Source: Shewanella avicenniae (GTDB lineage: Bacteria > Pseudomonadota > Gammaproteobacteria > Enterobacterales > Shewanellaceae). From it: a stretch of DNA of 64,000 nt. Below the pieces are notes generated by a model that saw only the letters and a program-made list of their open reading frames with translations, was not told the origin of the DNA and made no database searches. A program made the translations under genes and the position numbers. Below, in pieces: positions 35,986 to 45,872 of this stretch. Position 1 is the first letter of the stretch. The number at the start of each line of letters is the position of its first letter. The stretch spans positions 310,001 to 374,000 of the forward strand of contig NZ_CP071503.1 in NCBI RefSeq assembly GCF_017354945.1. Direction: 5' to 3'.

Positions 35986-36014
35986 AAAAGCCTGACTATG
36001 TCAGGCTTTTTTTT
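35986..36014. terminator. Bidirectional terminator between pyrE and folE
   Basis: Arms AAAAGCCTGA / TCAGGCTTTT with a 5-base loop and T runs both ways, serving convergent pyrE and folE. Confidence 0.92.
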
Positions 36015-36033
36015 GCGGGTCTTTTGCAGTCGA

Positions 36034-36684
36034 TTAGCGGTGCTGATTAAGAAACTCTGCACGAGTGGCTGGGTTTGACTTAAAAATCCCACCCAAGGCG
36101 GTCGTGGTGGTTGAACTGGTTGAATCCATCACGCCACGGGATTTAACGCAGTAGTGAACCGCATCGATTTTTACTGCCACATCTTTGGTTTCTAGTAAGG
36201 CTTGTAACGCCACTAACACCTGTTGGGTTAAGCGTTCCTGTACCTGCGGCCGTTGAGCAAAGAAGCGCACGATACGGTTGATTTTCGACAAGCCAATAAT
36301 GTTTTTACGTGGCAAATAGGCCACAGTTGCCATGCCATCAATGGTCACCAAATGATGCTCACAAGTGCTGGTGAGGCTGATATCTTGCACCCGTACCATC
36401 TCATCAACGCCCATCTTGTTTTCAATGACAGTGATTTTCGGGAAGTTGGCATAATCGAGGCCGGAGAAAATCTCATCGACATACATCTTGGCGATGCGCT
36501 TTGGGGTTTCTGCCAGACTATCATCCGACAGATCTAGCGACATTAACTGCATGATTTCAGTAAAATGTTGCTCAATTTTCAGCTTACGTTCTTCAGCAGT
36601 TAATTCACATGGCACCATCGGGGTTTCTAACCCTTTTGCTTCAAGGGCTGAACGAACGGTAATCGCGGCTTCACTTAATGACAT
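36034..36684 (-). CDS. folE: GTP cyclohydrolase I
   Basis: The start was set at the ATG at 36684, seven bases after GGAGGAG; an in-frame upstream Met lacks such a site. 216 residues. Zinc and active-site residues are visible in [13 protein letters not shown] and in [12 protein letters not shown]. It converts GTP to dihydroneopterin triphosphate, the first step to folate. It is monocistronic between two terminators. Confidence 0.95.
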   Translation of the reverse strand: MSLSEAAITVRSALEAKGLETPMVPCELTAEERKLKIEQHFTEIMQLMSLDLSDDSLAETPKRIAKMYVDEIFSGLDYANFPKITVIENKMGVDEMVRVQDISLTSTCEHHLVTIDGMATVAYLPRKNIIGLSKINRIVRFFAQRPQVQERLTQQVLVALQALLETKDVAVKIDAVHYCVKSRGVMDSTSSTTTTALGGIFKSNPATRAEFLNQHR

Positions 36685-36802
36685 ATCGACTCCTCCGGCT
36701 GACGGCTCCGGACTACGCAACGAGCATTGTGACTGTAGTCACAGTATAACTTGGGTGCGCAAGGATAGCGCGATTTGGGGCAAATTCACATATAAAGCTA
36801 AA

Positions 36803-36830
36803 AAATAACCGCCAGTAACGGCGGTTATTT
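36803..36830 (-). terminator. Terminator after the S9 peptidase gene
   Basis: Perfect 11-bp arms AAATAACCGCC / GGCGGTTATTT, then a six-T run on the minus strand, 17 bp past the stop. Confidence 0.88.
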
Positions 36831-36846
36831 CTGTAATCATCGGCAC

Positions 36847-38802
36847 TTAGTTAAGGTGTTTTTTCAAAAAATCTGCCATTTTTTGATACAAGATTGCGCG
36901 ATGCTTCGTGTCATAAAACCCATGGCCTTCGTCATCCATGATCAACTCCTGATAGGGATAATCTATTTTCTTTAATGCGTCCTCTAACGCATATAGCTGC
37001 TCAATCGGCGCGCGTTCATCATTACCACCGTGCACCAAAAAAAGTTCAGCTTTTAGCTTTCCAACGTTTTGGGTTGGTGACATTGACAGTAGTGTCTGAG
37101 GATCTTCGCCAAGTACTTTCTTAAGATAGGATGTCCCATAGTCTGTATCTTGAACGTCGCCTTCATTAAACATCATAGGAAGGTTGTAAACTCCGGCTAT
37201 GCCAACCGCACACTTAAACATATCAGGCGCTAATTCAGCGCTCATAAGCGCCGAATAACCGCCAAAACTAGTTCCAACAATACAGATTTTGTCTTTATCG
37301 ACGATACCTTGGTCTATGAGGGATTGTGTCGCATCAATAATGTCATATTGAATGTCACTGCCCCATTTTTTATAGCCGGCATGTTCAAATGCCAAGCCAA
37401 ATCCACCTGAACCGCGGTAATTCACTTGCAGCACTGCATAGCCTTGTGAGGCTAAGAATTGATTCTGCGGGTCGAATTCCCAGTAATCTCTTGGGCCATG
37501 AGGGCCTCCGTGAGGATTGACCACCAAGGGGAGTTTTTCAGCCTTTTTATCGTTAGGCAGTGTTAGATACGTTTGAATCTCCTTTCCATCACGTACTGTC
37601 ACTGGCATAGGCTTTACCTCAGCCATGAGATCAGGGTTAATACCTTCCATCACGTCAAGCAGCAAACGTAACTGATTATTCTGGGTATTGAACAGGAAAT
37701 ATTTGCCTGGTGTTCGGTCATTAAAAGCGAAAATTATTTTCTTATTGCTATCACGTGTCTCACTGGCAATTCGCACTTGATATCCAGGAAGCGCTGCTAA
37801 TAAATCTTTCAGCAACTTAGTGTTCTCATCATCAATATTGACGAAAGCGTAGTTTGGATAACCCTTTTCAAATTCTACAGCGTAGAGTGACTTAGTGTGT
37901 GGGTTAACCCAAAAAGCGAGAGGATCTACTATCGGGTCATTTACCACGAGTTGCCGTTCACCAGTTTTAATATCCAGCTTAAAAACTGATGTCGGTTCTC
38001 CATGCTCTGTCCCGGCTGCATATATCACATTGGGATCGTTGGTGAGTGAAATGGGGGTGTAACCGCCTAAGCCTATGGTTTCAAGGTTGACCCATTTATC
38101 ATCTTTTTTGACAAATATTTGTTTATCATCGTGGCGATCTAAGCCACCAATGAATCTTACTTCGCCTTCATCATCGACCAAAAACTCAGGCATTGCTATG
38201 GGGGTAGTAAATAGCTGTTTGCGCTTTCCTCGATAAACATCGACCGAATAAACTTGTTGCAGGCGCTCGGTGTCTAGATTATTTCCACCCCCCCAAGGTA
38301 GCGCATGAATAAGCATTTTTTTATCATCGTTAACCAGAGGATCAAGAATCCACGCCGTAGCGCGAAGGGGTTCTGCACCTTTTTGGATACGACTTCCGGC
38401 ATTGACGCCGCCATTAGCTTCGTAACCTACTAAATACAAAGGTTTACTACCATCAGCGTTAACGGCCATTAATTCACCGTAATAGAGCGGGTGATCACTC
38501 CATCCCTTAAGGTATTCTTTCGCCAACACTATTCGTTCATCGTTAACCCACTCGTAGTCCCCAACCTGCTTATTGCCACCAAATGAAACAGCATGACTCA
38601 TTTTTAGCGTTTCAGTTTCTAAGATCAGCAGCTTTTGGCGACCATCATCATCTTTCAGCTTTACACTGATAAACTCGCCGTTTGGCGAAATTTTGAGCTG
38701 AGAAAACTTGGCCCCTTTGCTGTAAAGTTCAGCAGAAGTTAACGCTAATGCAGAGCTTGAAAGGAGAGAAAACAAAACCGGAACGAGCAGGTTAAATCTC
38801 AT
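36847..38802 (-). CDS. Secreted prolyl-oligopeptidase family (S9) peptidase
   Basis: 651 residues with a clear signal peptide (about residues 1-20, ending SSALA). Residues about 30-390 form the beta-propeller, and about 400-651 the alpha/beta hydrolase. The triad is readable: Ser512 in GTSFGG, Asp595 in GGNDERAP, and His627 in DDEGHGF. The oxyanion region HGGPHGPRDY is present. It would hydrolyse short peptides in the periplasm or at the cell surface. Marine Shewanella carry many S9 enzymes. It is monocistronic. Confidence 0.92.
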   Translation of the reverse strand: MRFNLLVPVLFSLLSSSALALTSAELYSKGAKFSQLKISPNGEFISVKLKDDDGRQKLLILETETLKMSHAVSFGGNKQVGDYEWVNDERIVLAKEYLKGWSDHPLYYGELMAVNADGSKPLYLVGYEANGGVNAGSRIQKGAEPLRATAWILDPLVNDDKKMLIHALPWGGGNNLDTERLQQVYSVDVYRGKRKQLFTTPIAMPEFLVDDEGEVRFIGGLDRHDDKQIFVKKDDKWVNLETIGLGGYTPISLTNDPNVIYAAGTEHGEPTSVFKLDIKTGERQLVVNDPIVDPLAFWVNPHTKSLYAVEFEKGYPNYAFVNIDDENTKLLKDLLAALPGYQVRIASETRDSNKKIIFAFNDRTPGKYFLFNTQNNQLRLLLDVMEGINPDLMAEVKPMPVTVRDGKEIQTYLTLPNDKKAEKLPLVVNPHGGPHGPRDYWEFDPQNQFLASQGYAVLQVNYRGSGGFGLAFEHAGYKKWGSDIQYDIIDATQSLIDQGIVDKDKICIVGTSFGGYSALMSAELAPDMFKCAVGIAGVYNLPMMFNEGDVQDTDYGTSYLKKVLGEDPQTLLSMSPTQNVGKLKAELFLVHGGNDERAPIEQLYALEDALKKIDYPYQELIMDDEGHGFYDTKHRAILYQKMADFLKKHLN

Positions 38803-38974
38803 TGTACGTCCTTGTTTTTAGAATAAAGAAGACGGTTTTTTAACGTAAATGAAACAAGAACTCAAGAAGTATTACATGGACGAAGTTCTGCTTTACAGAT
38901 TAAATCTAAATTAGGATGTATGAATTTGATGATGGCTCAGCGATACGGATAGATCACTATGCGTATATAGAGAA

Positions 38975-39000
38975 AAGAGCATACAAGATAATATGCTCTT
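38975..39000 (-). terminator. Terminator after slmA
   Basis: Perfect 9-bp arms AAGAGCATA / TATGCTCTT with an 8-base loop and a T-rich tail on the minus strand, just past the slmA stop. Confidence 0.75.
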
Positions 39001-39009
39001 CAGAGGGGC

Positions 39010-39603
39010 TTAGCTTTGCAGTAGTTGCTTTTGAATAAACTGCCACTGCTCTTCAAAGTGGTAGGTAGGCTTTAACTTGAACTCGCTGCGCACAAATTGG
39101 GTGATGCGGCCTTCGGCAATCGCCAGCAACATATTGGCAAGAATCGATTCGTCGATATTAAATTTTTGCCCTTCGCGCAGGGTCTTTTCCCGCAGAATTT
39201 GCTTTAAGTGCGTTTCAACTTTGGCAAACAGTTGATTAATGCGATCTCTCAGTCTTTCATGCTCGCCGAGCAGTGCGTCGCCATTAAGCAACCGCGATAT
39301 TCCCGGGTTTTTCTCAGCAAATACCAGCAGCAGATGCAGCATCAAATGGCAGCGACGCATGGTGTCTTTTTCTTCCGCCATGATGAGATTAATCCGCGAT
39401 AGCAACGACTCTTCAATAAATTCGATGAGCCCTTCATACATGCGGGTTTTGCTGGGGAAGTGGCGATAGAGCGCTGCTTCTGACACGCCAACTTCCGAGG
39501 CCAGTTTGGCCGTTGTTATCCGTTGCCCAGGATTGGTTTCCAGCATCTGCGCTAGACACTGTAAAATGTGCTCGCGCCGATTAAATTTTTCTTTGGTGGC
39601 CAT
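39010..39603 (-). CDS. slmA: Nucleoid occlusion factor SlmA
   Basis: 197 residues (E. coli 198). It has a TetR-type N-terminal helix-turn-helix with [31 protein letters not shown], and the SlmA-specific NRREHILQ start and C-terminal ligand domain. Bound to chromosomal sites, it blocks FtsZ assembly over the nucleoid. It follows coaBC-dut, the same order as in E. coli. Confidence 0.95.
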   Translation of the reverse strand: MATKEKFNRREHILQCLAQMLETNPGQRITTAKLASEVGVSEAALYRHFPSKTRMYEGLIEFIEESLLSRINLIMAEEKDTMRRCHLMLHLLLVFAEKNPGISRLLNGDALLGEHERLRDRINQLFAKVETHLKQILREKTLREGQKFNIDESILANMLLAIAEGRITQFVRSEFKLKPTYHFEEQWQFIQKQLLQS

Positions 39604-39620
39604 ACTGCTTTTACACCTGA

Positions 39621-40082
39621 TTAGCGAGTGCCGGAATGGCCAAAACCACCTTCACCACGCTCACTGGAATTGAATTCTTCTACCACGTTAAATTGGGCTT
39701 GGACGACAGGTACAAACACCAGCTGGGCTAGACGATCACCCGCACTGAGCGTGAAGGGTTCACTGCTGCGGTTCCAGCAAGAGACCATCAGTGGACCTTG
39801 GTAATCAGAGTCGATTAAACCGACCAAGTTACCCAGCACTATGCCGTTTTTATGGCCTAAACCTGAACGCGGCAAAATCACCGCCGCCAGCGCAGGATCG
39901 GCTACGTGAATGGCAATACCTGTAGGAATTAGAATGGTTTGCCCCGGTGCAACCGTCATTGATTCAGCGTCAATCATGGCGCGTAAATCCATACCTGCGC
40001 TGCCGCTGGTGGCATAGGCTGGCAATGGAAACTCGTTACCGATACGTTGGTCGAGAATTTTGACTTCAATTGGAGTTTTCAT
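39621..40082 (-). CDS. dut: dUTP diphosphatase
   Basis: 153 residues. All five dUTPase motifs are present: [38 protein letters not shown] and the C-terminal [10 protein letters not shown] lid. The homotrimer hydrolyses dUTP to dUMP. It overlaps the end of coaBC by 17 bp and is followed 17 bp later by slmA. Confidence 0.97.
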   Translation of the reverse strand: MKTPIEVKILDQRIGNEFPLPAYATSGSAGMDLRAMIDAESMTVAPGQTILIPTGIAIHVADPALAAVILPRSGLGHKNGIVLGNLVGLIDSDYQGPLMVSCWNRSSEPFTLSAGDRLAQLVFVPVVQAQFNVVEEFNSSERGEGGFGHSGTR

Positions 40083-41280
40083 GGTCGTTTATCTTGTCAG
40101 CGATAAGTTTTAATAGTTGTTTTGCGAGCGATAGTTTATCGGTTGCTGGCAATTCTTCACAGTGTGAATGTGTAAATACTTTCAAGGCATTACTGTCTGA
40201 GTTAAAGCCAAGTCCTTGCTTTGACACATCATTTGCGGCAATCATGTCGAGATTTTTACGTGCCATTTTTTGTTTGGCATACTGCTCAACATTTTCGGTT
40301 TCAGCGGCAAAACCGACGGTAAACGGCCGCACGTCAAGCGCTGCAACGCTGGCGAGAATATCGGGGTTTTGTACTAAGGTCAGCTGCAGTGTTTGCTCTG
40401 CTGAGATCTTTTTCAGCTTCTGCTCGGCGGCGGTTGCGGCTCGGTAATCCGCCACGGCGGCACAACCGATAAAGATATCTTGCTGATTGATATGCTGCAT
40501 TACCACATCAAACATCTGCTGTGCCGATTCCACGTCGATGCGGGTGACGTCAGCAGGCGTGGCAAGGTTCACTGGGCCACTGACAAGGATGACTTCGGCG
40601 CCCATCGCCGCAGCGGCACTGGCAATGGCAAAGCCCATTTTGCCTGAGCTATGGTTGGAGATATAGCGTACCGGATCGAGCGCTTCGCGGGTCGGACCGG
40701 CGGTCAGTAGTAGTTTCTTACCTGCCAAGATAGGTGCTTCAAAAAACTGCTCGGCTAACTCGACGATTTCATCGGGTTGCAACATACGGCCTGGGCCGAC
40801 TTCACCGCAGGCTTGGCTGCCGCTGGCTGGACCCCAAATCTGCACGCCGCGTTGCTTGAGTACGCTTAGGTTCTCTTGTGTCGCGGTGTTGAGATACATC
40901 TGTTGATTCATGGCTGGGCAGATTGCCATTGGTGCAGTAGTTGCCAGAGCCAGCGTTGTCAGCAGTTCATCTGCCATGCCGGCACGCACTCGTGCAATCA
41001 CGTTCGCGGTCGCAGGCGCCACAATAAACAGATCCGCCCAACGCCCTAGTTCAATATGGCTCATACCCGCTTCTGCCGCCGGGTCGAGCAATTCACTGGC
41101 GACCGGATGGCCTGACACGGCTTGCAGTGTAAGCGGCGTAATAAACTCTTTGGCACTTTGCGTCATTACTACCCGCACCTCAGCGCCCTTGTCTTTTAGA
41201 CGTCTGACCAACTCGGCGCATTTATAGGCCGCAATCCCACCGCCAATACCAACCAGTATTTTTTTATTGTTCAGACTCAT
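40066..41280 (-). CDS. coaBC: Bifunctional phosphopantothenoylcysteine decarboxylase/synthetase
   Basis: The start was set at the ATG at 41280 ([20 protein letters not shown]), giving 404 residues; the frame is open a little further upstream. The CoaC half has the flavin fold with PAMNQQMY and the Cys-loop [13 protein letters not shown]. The CoaB half begins at [19 protein letters not shown]. It makes 4'-phosphopantetheine in CoA synthesis. It is divergent from radC, as usual. Confidence 0.95.
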   Translation of the reverse strand: MSLNNKKILVGIGGGIAAYKCAELVRRLKDKGAEVRVVMTQSAKEFITPLTLQAVSGHPVASELLDPAAEAGMSHIELGRWADLFIVAPATANVIARVRAGMADELLTTLALATTAPMAICPAMNQQMYLNTATQENLSVLKQRGVQIWGPASGSQACGEVGPGRMLQPDEIVELAEQFFEAPILAGKKLLLTAGPTREALDPVRYISNHSSGKMGFAIASAAAAMGAEVILVSGPVNLATPADVTRIDVESAQQMFDVVMQHINQQDIFIGCAAVADYRAATAAEQKLKKISAEQTLQLTLVQNPDILASVAALDVRPFTVGFAAETENVEQYAKQKMARKNLDMIAANDVSKQGLGFNSDSNALKVFTHSHCEELPATDKLSLAKQLLKLIADKINDHENSN

Positions 41281-41416
41281 AGCACATAAATTGAACGAGG
41301 AAATAATGCTAAACCTTAACACAAAGCGCTGAGCGCTGGGCAGTCTGCAACTCGCAAATTATCAGCCATACTTGATCGGCTTGGAAAAAATATTCATAAC
41401 GCGAAAGGAGTCGCCG

Positions 41417-42094
41417 ATGGGAATTAAAGATTGGCCAAGCGGCGAGGGGCCGCGAGAAAAACTGTTACGCGATGGCGCCGAGGTACTGAGCGATGCTGAG
41501 CTCATCGCTGTGCTGTTACGCAATGGTCTGCCAGGGCAAAATGCGGTTGAACTGGGCCGCGCACTGTTGGCAGAGTTTGGTTCATTGCGTCAAATCCTCT
41601 CTGCACCGTTACAGCAAATCAGTCGAATTCCCGGTTTAGGACCGGTGAAGTTCGCTCAATTGCAGTCAGCTGCTGAAATTTCGCGCAGAGTGTCACGAGA
41701 AAAGCTACAAAGAGGCACTGTTTTGACAAATCCTGATTTAACTCGTGACTATTTAATGAGACAATTGGGAGACCGTGCATATGAAGTGTTTGCAATGTTA
41801 TTGCTGGACAGTCAGCACAGGGTGATTCAGTTCGTAGAATTATTTCGTGGGACGCTTGATGCCGCATCAGTGTATCCGCGAGAAGTTGTCCGCCTTGCTT
41901 TGGAAAAACAGGCTGGTGCCGTAATTATTTGTCACAACCATCCATCGGGTGTGGCAGAGCCCAGCATGGCGGATAGAAGAATAACTGAGCGATTAAAATG
42001 TGCGCTGGCCACCATTGATGTTCCCCTGTTGGATCACATGGTTGTAGGGGATTTAGAGATCGTCTCCTTTGCCGAACGCGGATGGTTGAATTGA
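41417..42094 (+). CDS. radC: RadC family JAB-domain protein
   Basis: The start was set at the ATG at 41417, after AAGGAG, giving 225 residues. An N-terminal HhH region ([15 protein letters not shown]) is followed by the JAB/MPN domain with [18 protein letters not shown], the zinc-binding H-x-H...S...D pattern. The biochemical role of RadC is not settled in the literature. It stands between coaBC and rpmBG, as in E. coli. Confidence 0.95.
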   Translation: MGIKDWPSGEGPREKLLRDGAEVLSDAELIAVLLRNGLPGQNAVELGRALLAEFGSLRQILSAPLQQISRIPGLGPVKFAQLQSAAEISRRVSREKLQRGTVLTNPDLTRDYLMRQLGDRAYEVFAMLLLDSQHRVIQFVELFRGTLDAASVYPREVVRLALEKQAGAVIICHNHPSGVAEPSMADRRITERLKCALATIDVPLLDHMVVGDLEIVSFAERGWLN

Positions 42095-42102
42095 TCGATA
42101 GC

Positions 42103-42131
42103 TTGATCTTTCTTCAATTATCCTGTATAAC
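42103..42131 (+). promoter_or_regulatory. Sigma70-type promoter of rpmBG
   Basis: TTGATC at 42103-42108 and TATAAC at 42126-42131 are exactly 17 bp apart, about 85 bp upstream of rpmB. Both boxes match the consensus at five or four of six positions. Confidence 0.75.
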
Positions 42132-42216
42132 ATGCGCCCTCTTTGTGCCTCGGGCGACGGCCATATCGGGGTACATTAATGCTCGAGCGTTAAAACTGTT
42201 TTTGGAGAAGATTGAC

Positions 42217-42453
42217 ATGTCTAGAGTATGCCAAGTTACTGGCAAGCGTCCTATGGTTGGTAACAACCGTTCGCACGCGAAAAACGCAACTCGTCGTCGT
42301 TTCTTGCCTAACCTGCAAAACCACCGTTTCTGGTTGGAAGACGAAAAGCGTTTCGTACAACTGCGCGTTTCTACTAAGGGTATGCGCATTATCGACAAGA
42401 AAGGTATCGAAGTAGTTGTTGCTGAACTTCGTGCCCGTGGCGAGAAGGTGTAA
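42217..42453 (+). CDS. rpmB: 50S ribosomal protein bL28
   Basis: The start was set at the ATG at 42217, after TTGGAGAAG, giving the canonical 78-residue [20 protein letters not shown]. The longer open frame upstream is not L28-like. It is a structural protein of the large subunit, paired with rpmG 6 bp downstream. Confidence 0.98.
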   Translation: MSRVCQVTGKRPMVGNNRSHAKNATRRRFLPNLQNHRFWLEDEKRFVQLRVSTKGMRIIDKKGIEVVVAELRARGEKV

Positions 42454-42459
42454 TAGAAA

Positions 42460-42633
42460 ATGGCTAAAGCTAAAGGCAATCGTGAGAAGATCAAACTGGT
42501 ATCTACTGCCAAAACTGGTCACTTCTACACTACCGAAAAGAACAAACGTAACATGCCTGAGAAAATGGAAATCAAAAAATTTGATCCAGTAATTCGTCAG
42601 CACGTTATCTACAAAGAAGCCAAAATCAAGTAA
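42460..42633 (+). CDS. rpmG: 50S ribosomal protein bL33
   Basis: 57 residues beginning [20 protein letters not shown] and ending EAKIK. It lacks the zinc-binding cysteines (the C-minus form), so it does not depend on zinc. It is read directly from the bases and follows rpmB after 6 bp in the same transcript. Confidence 0.97.
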   Translation: MAKAKGNREKIKLVSTAKTGHFYTTEKNKRNMPEKMEIKKFDPVIRQHVIYKEAKIK

Positions 42634-42662
42634 TCGACCCGATTACCTTTGGATTCTGAAGA

Positions 42663-42688
42663 GCCTCTGTTTTTACAGAGGCTTTTTT
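42663..42688 (+). terminator. Terminator after rpmBG
   Basis: Perfect 8-bp arms GCCTCTGT / ACAGAGGC with a T4 loop and a T6 tail. Confidence 0.92.
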
Positions 42689-42772
42689 ATTGGCTTTTTC
42701 ATCTATTAGTCGCAAACTAACGCTATTATTCGGTAACATTTAACCGCTAACTGTGTTGGAATTACTCGCAAA

Positions 42773-42811
42773 AGTGAAAATAAATGCTTTTGTAGTGAAT
42801 GAAAATGCATT
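42773..42811 (+). promoter_or_regulatory. Tandem ARG boxes upstream of argA
   Basis: TGAAAATAAATGCT begins at 42775 and TGAATGAAAATGCA at 42796, exactly 21 bp apart. This is the spacing of the paired 18-bp ArgR boxes with a 3-bp gap, and both resemble the TGAAT-N4-ATTCA consensus. ArgR with arginine would repress argA here (inference from sequence and known ArgR sites). Confidence 0.7.
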
Positions 42812-42880
42812 AGCATTGCGCCTGTTTAATCGGCCGTCGTCCGTAAACGTGCCGATCTCTGCTAGAAGGTGAATCTAACG

Positions 42881-44197
42881 GTGCGTACCACAGAATTGGT
42901 TGACGGTTTTCGTCACTCAGCTCCTTATCTAAATGCCCATCGCGGCAAAACATTCGTCGTCATGTTGGGCGGTGAAGCGATTGAGGATGGTAACTTTCGT
43001 TCAATCGTTAACGATATTTCTCTGTTACACAGCCTCGGCATCAAAGTGGTGCTGGTCTATGGTGCTCGCCCGCAAATTGATGCGGCGTTAGAAGCCAATG
43101 CCATTGAGCCTGCGTACCACAACGGGGTGCGTATCACTGACGAAAGTAGCCTAAAAGTGATTAAACAAGTGGCCGGCGCGCTGCAGTTTGATATCACTGC
43201 GCGGTTGTCGATGAATCTTTCTAATACCCCGATGCAAGGCGCACAAATTAACGTGGTTAGTGGCAATTTTGTGATTGCACAACCGCTTGGGGTGGAAGAC
43301 GGTATCGATTTTTGCCTGTCAGGTAAGGTGCGTCGTATCGACACCCAAGGGCTGAAGCAGCAGTTGGAAAAGAACAGCATCATTCTGATGGGGCCGATTG
43401 CGGCATCCGTGACGGGTGAAAGTTTAAACCTGACGGCCGAAGAGGTTGCAACGCAAGTTGCCATCAAACTCAAAGCTGATAAGGTCATCGGGTTTAGTGC
43501 TAATCATGGTGTGCATGATGAAAGCGGTAATGTGATTGCCGAGTTGATGCCAAACGATGCACAGCGGATGTTGAGTTCGCTGGCTGAACAAGAGACTGAT
43601 CGCGGCACCTTGGCGTTTTTGAAAGCGGCGATTGATGCTTGTCGTGCTGGTGTGCCACGTTGTCACTTGGTGAGCTATCAAGAAGATGGCGCGCTGCTGC
43701 AAGAGTTGTTTACCCGTGACGGTATCGGCACGCAGATTGTGACTGAAAGTGCTGAACGATTACGTCGCGCTTCGATCTCCGATATCGGCGGTATCATCAA
43801 CCTGATTCGCCCACTGGAAGAGCAGGGGATTTTGGTGCGCCGTTCGCGTGAACAGCTGGAGATGGAGATCGAGCAATTTATGATTATCGAGCGTGATGCG
43901 CTGGTGATCGGTTGCGCGGCGCTGTATCCGTTTGAAGAAGACAACGCCGGTGAATTCGCCTGCCTAGTAGTTCATCCAGAGTATCGCGATATGGATCGTG
44001 GTAGTTTGCTGCTGAAAAACATTGTTAACCAAGCCAAAGTGCGTGGCTATTCACGCCTGTTTGCCTTGACCACACGCAGCATTCACTGGTTCTTAGAGCA
44101 TGGTTTCCAAATGGTGGATGTGGATGCACTGCCGACCAAGAAAAAGCAGCTCTACAACTATCAACGCCGTTCAAAAATCCTCGCGTTAGATCTGTAA
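42881..44197 (+). CDS. argA: N-acetylglutamate synthase ArgA
   Basis: The GTG at 42881 was preferred because AAGGTGA lies eight bases upstream and the product then aligns with E. coli ArgA from [10 protein letters not shown] on. 438 residues. The amino-acid-kinase domain (about 10-280, MLGGEAI and VYGARPQID) senses arginine. The GNAT domain (about 290-435, [18 protein letters not shown]) transfers acetyl to glutamate. It is the first step of arginine synthesis. A GTG four codons earlier is possible but has no ribosome site. Confidence 0.95.
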   Translation: MRTTELVDGFRHSAPYLNAHRGKTFVVMLGGEAIEDGNFRSIVNDISLLHSLGIKVVLVYGARPQIDAALEANAIEPAYHNGVRITDESSLKVIKQVAGALQFDITARLSMNLSNTPMQGAQINVVSGNFVIAQPLGVEDGIDFCLSGKVRRIDTQGLKQQLEKNSIILMGPIAASVTGESLNLTAEEVATQVAIKLKADKVIGFSANHGVHDESGNVIAELMPNDAQRMLSSLAEQETDRGTLAFLKAAIDACRAGVPRCHLVSYQEDGALLQELFTRDGIGTQIVTESAERLRRASISDIGGIINLIRPLEEQGILVRRSREQLEMEIEQFMIIERDALVIGCAALYPFEEDNAGEFACLVVHPEYRDMDRGSLLLKNIVNQAKVRGYSRLFALTTRSIHWFLEHGFQMVDVDALPTKKKQLYNYQRRSKILALDL

Positions 44198-44279
44198 CAG
44201 ATATTTTCCCAAAGCGCGGTTGACATATTATGTCAACCGCGCTCATACTTTATCCATGTTCGCTATGAGGAATATGGAT

Positions 44280-44816
44280 ATGGAACATCAAACTTCGCTA
44301 TTAGCACCGCTGTCCCCGTCAGCACACTGGAGTTTTGCTGGGCTAATTGTCTTTTTAATTGTCATCATGTGGTTCGTTTACCGTAAGCCAATGCCAGCCA
44401 TGGCAATGTCGGTATCTGTCGGATTAGTGATTGCGTCTGTGGGCTTCTTTGGCTGGATGTATTGGCAGGCAAACAACGCCTCAGTGGACATAGCACAGCA
44501 AAAACTGCAGCTGCATTTACCGCTCTATGGCCGCAATATTGCCCTCAGCGATTTGGAGTTAAATGCTGCGAAAGTGGTCGATATGAACAGTGATGATGCG
44601 CCAGCATTATCATGGCGCACCAATGGTGTAGGCCTGCCCGGCTACCAGTTGGGCTGGTTTCAATTAAAGCAGGATGGTAAGGCGCTGGTGGCTGTATCCG
44701 ACCCGCAGCGCGTACTTTATATTCCAACGAAACTGGGCTTTAGCTTATTACTAAGTTCACCTGAGGCCACGGCGCTACTGCGGCAGTTACGCGATAGTGC
44801 GGCGTCGACGTCGTAG
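44280..44816 (+). CDS. Membrane protein with bacterial PH-like domain
   Basis: The ATG at 44280 sits seven bases after GAGGAA, giving 178 residues; earlier in-frame ATGs exist. There are two membrane helices (about 18-36 and 42-62), then a soluble domain of about 110 residues. Its wording GLPGYQLGWFQLKQDGKALVAVSDPQRVLYIPT resembles the bacterial PH (DUF304-type) fold. No function is known to me. The 3' end overlaps rarD by 30 bp in convergent orientation. Confidence 0.75.
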   Translation: MEHQTSLLAPLSPSAHWSFAGLIVFLIVIMWFVYRKPMPAMAMSVSVGLVIASVGFFGWMYWQANNASVDIAQQKLQLHLPLYGRNIALSDLELNAAKVVDMNSDDAPALSWRTNGVGLPGYQLGWFQLKQDGKALVAVSDPQRVLYIPTKLGFSLLLSSPEATALLRQLRDSAASTS

Positions 44817-45677
44817 CATATCGAAGGTGAATACTAAGAGCGCACTCCAGATAAAGCCAAAGGTGACGCTCTTTTCCATGTCAAACGGTTCGTGGAATAC
44901 CGCCACCGCCATGATAAACATAATGCTAGGCCCAACATATTGGAAAAAGCCTAGCGTGCTCAGTGGAATACGCACGGCAGCACCTGCAAAACAGAGTAAT
45001 GGAATCGTCGTGATGACGCCCGCTGCCATCAACAACAGATTAAGTTGCCAACCGTTGGTAAGGATATGTGACGCCTGCTCGCCATCCGCGAACCACATCA
45101 CCAGTAACGCAGGGGGCAGTAAAATTGCCGTTTCAACCACCAGCCCGGTCATGGCATCAATATTGACTTTCTTTCTCAGCAAGGCGTAAACCCCGAACGT
45201 CCCTGCTAATGCCAGTGAGACTACGGGAATTGAGCCAAACGAGATTAACTGAATCGCAACCCCCGTGGTCGCTAATGCTACCGCAACCCATTGAAATTTA
45301 GTTAAACGTTCCGATAGAAACAGCAACCCCAATACCACGTTGAGCAGCGGGTTAATAAAATAACCTAGGCTGGCGTCGAGTAGATGGTCATTATTCACTG
45401 CCCAAATAAACAGTAGCCAATTGGCAGCGACCAAAAGTGAAGTGGTGGTTAGCACCATAAGTTGCTTCGGATTCTTGAGTACCTGGCGCACTCGGCCATA
45501 ACCGCCCATCACCACAATTAACACGCCCATCAACACAAAAGACCAGACGATGCGATGTACCAAGATTTGTAGCGGCGCTACGGCACTGATAAGTTTGAAG
45601 TAAAGCGGTGCGAAGCCCCAAATAATATAGGCGCTAAGCGCGAGAATGATGCCTTTGCGATATTCTGAATCGGCCAT
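44787..45677 (-). CDS. rarD: EamA family permease RarD
   Basis: 296 residues with ten hydrophobic spans in two EamA repeats. The start MADSEYRKGIILALSAYIIWGFAPLYFK and the middle LDASLGYFINPLLNVVLGLLFL are typical of RarD. The substrate is not established. It is convergent with and overlaps the PH-like gene, and divergent from recQ. Confidence 0.92.
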   Translation of the reverse strand: MADSEYRKGIILALSAYIIWGFAPLYFKLISAVAPLQILVHRIVWSFVLMGVLIVVMGGYGRVRQVLKNPKQLMVLTTTSLLVAANWLLFIWAVNNDHLLDASLGYFINPLLNVVLGLLFLSERLTKFQWVAVALATTGVAIQLISFGSIPVVSLALAGTFGVYALLRKKVNIDAMTGLVVETAILLPPALLVMWFADGEQASHILTNGWQLNLLLMAAGVITTIPLLCFAGAAVRIPLSTLGFFQYVGPSIMFIMAVAVFHEPFDMEKSVTFGFIWSALLVFTFDMLRRRRRTIA

Positions 45678-45872
45678 GTTAACAGTGTGATCTTAGTGAG
45701 GGGTGACGATTGTGCGGGCTAACTGACGCTTATTCAAGCAAAAGATAATATTTACACATCAGCAGCTTATTGGATTTGCAGATAATTCAATTTGCTTGAC
45801 CGATATTTTACGGATGCTTAATGCGCAGCGGTTAAGTACAATGGCCGCTCCCCAAGTTGTTGTGCTGTGTTA

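Noticed and set aside
40910..41227. Plus-strand open frame inside coaBC
   Set aside because: Antisense shadow of a strongly conserved gene with no ribosome site.
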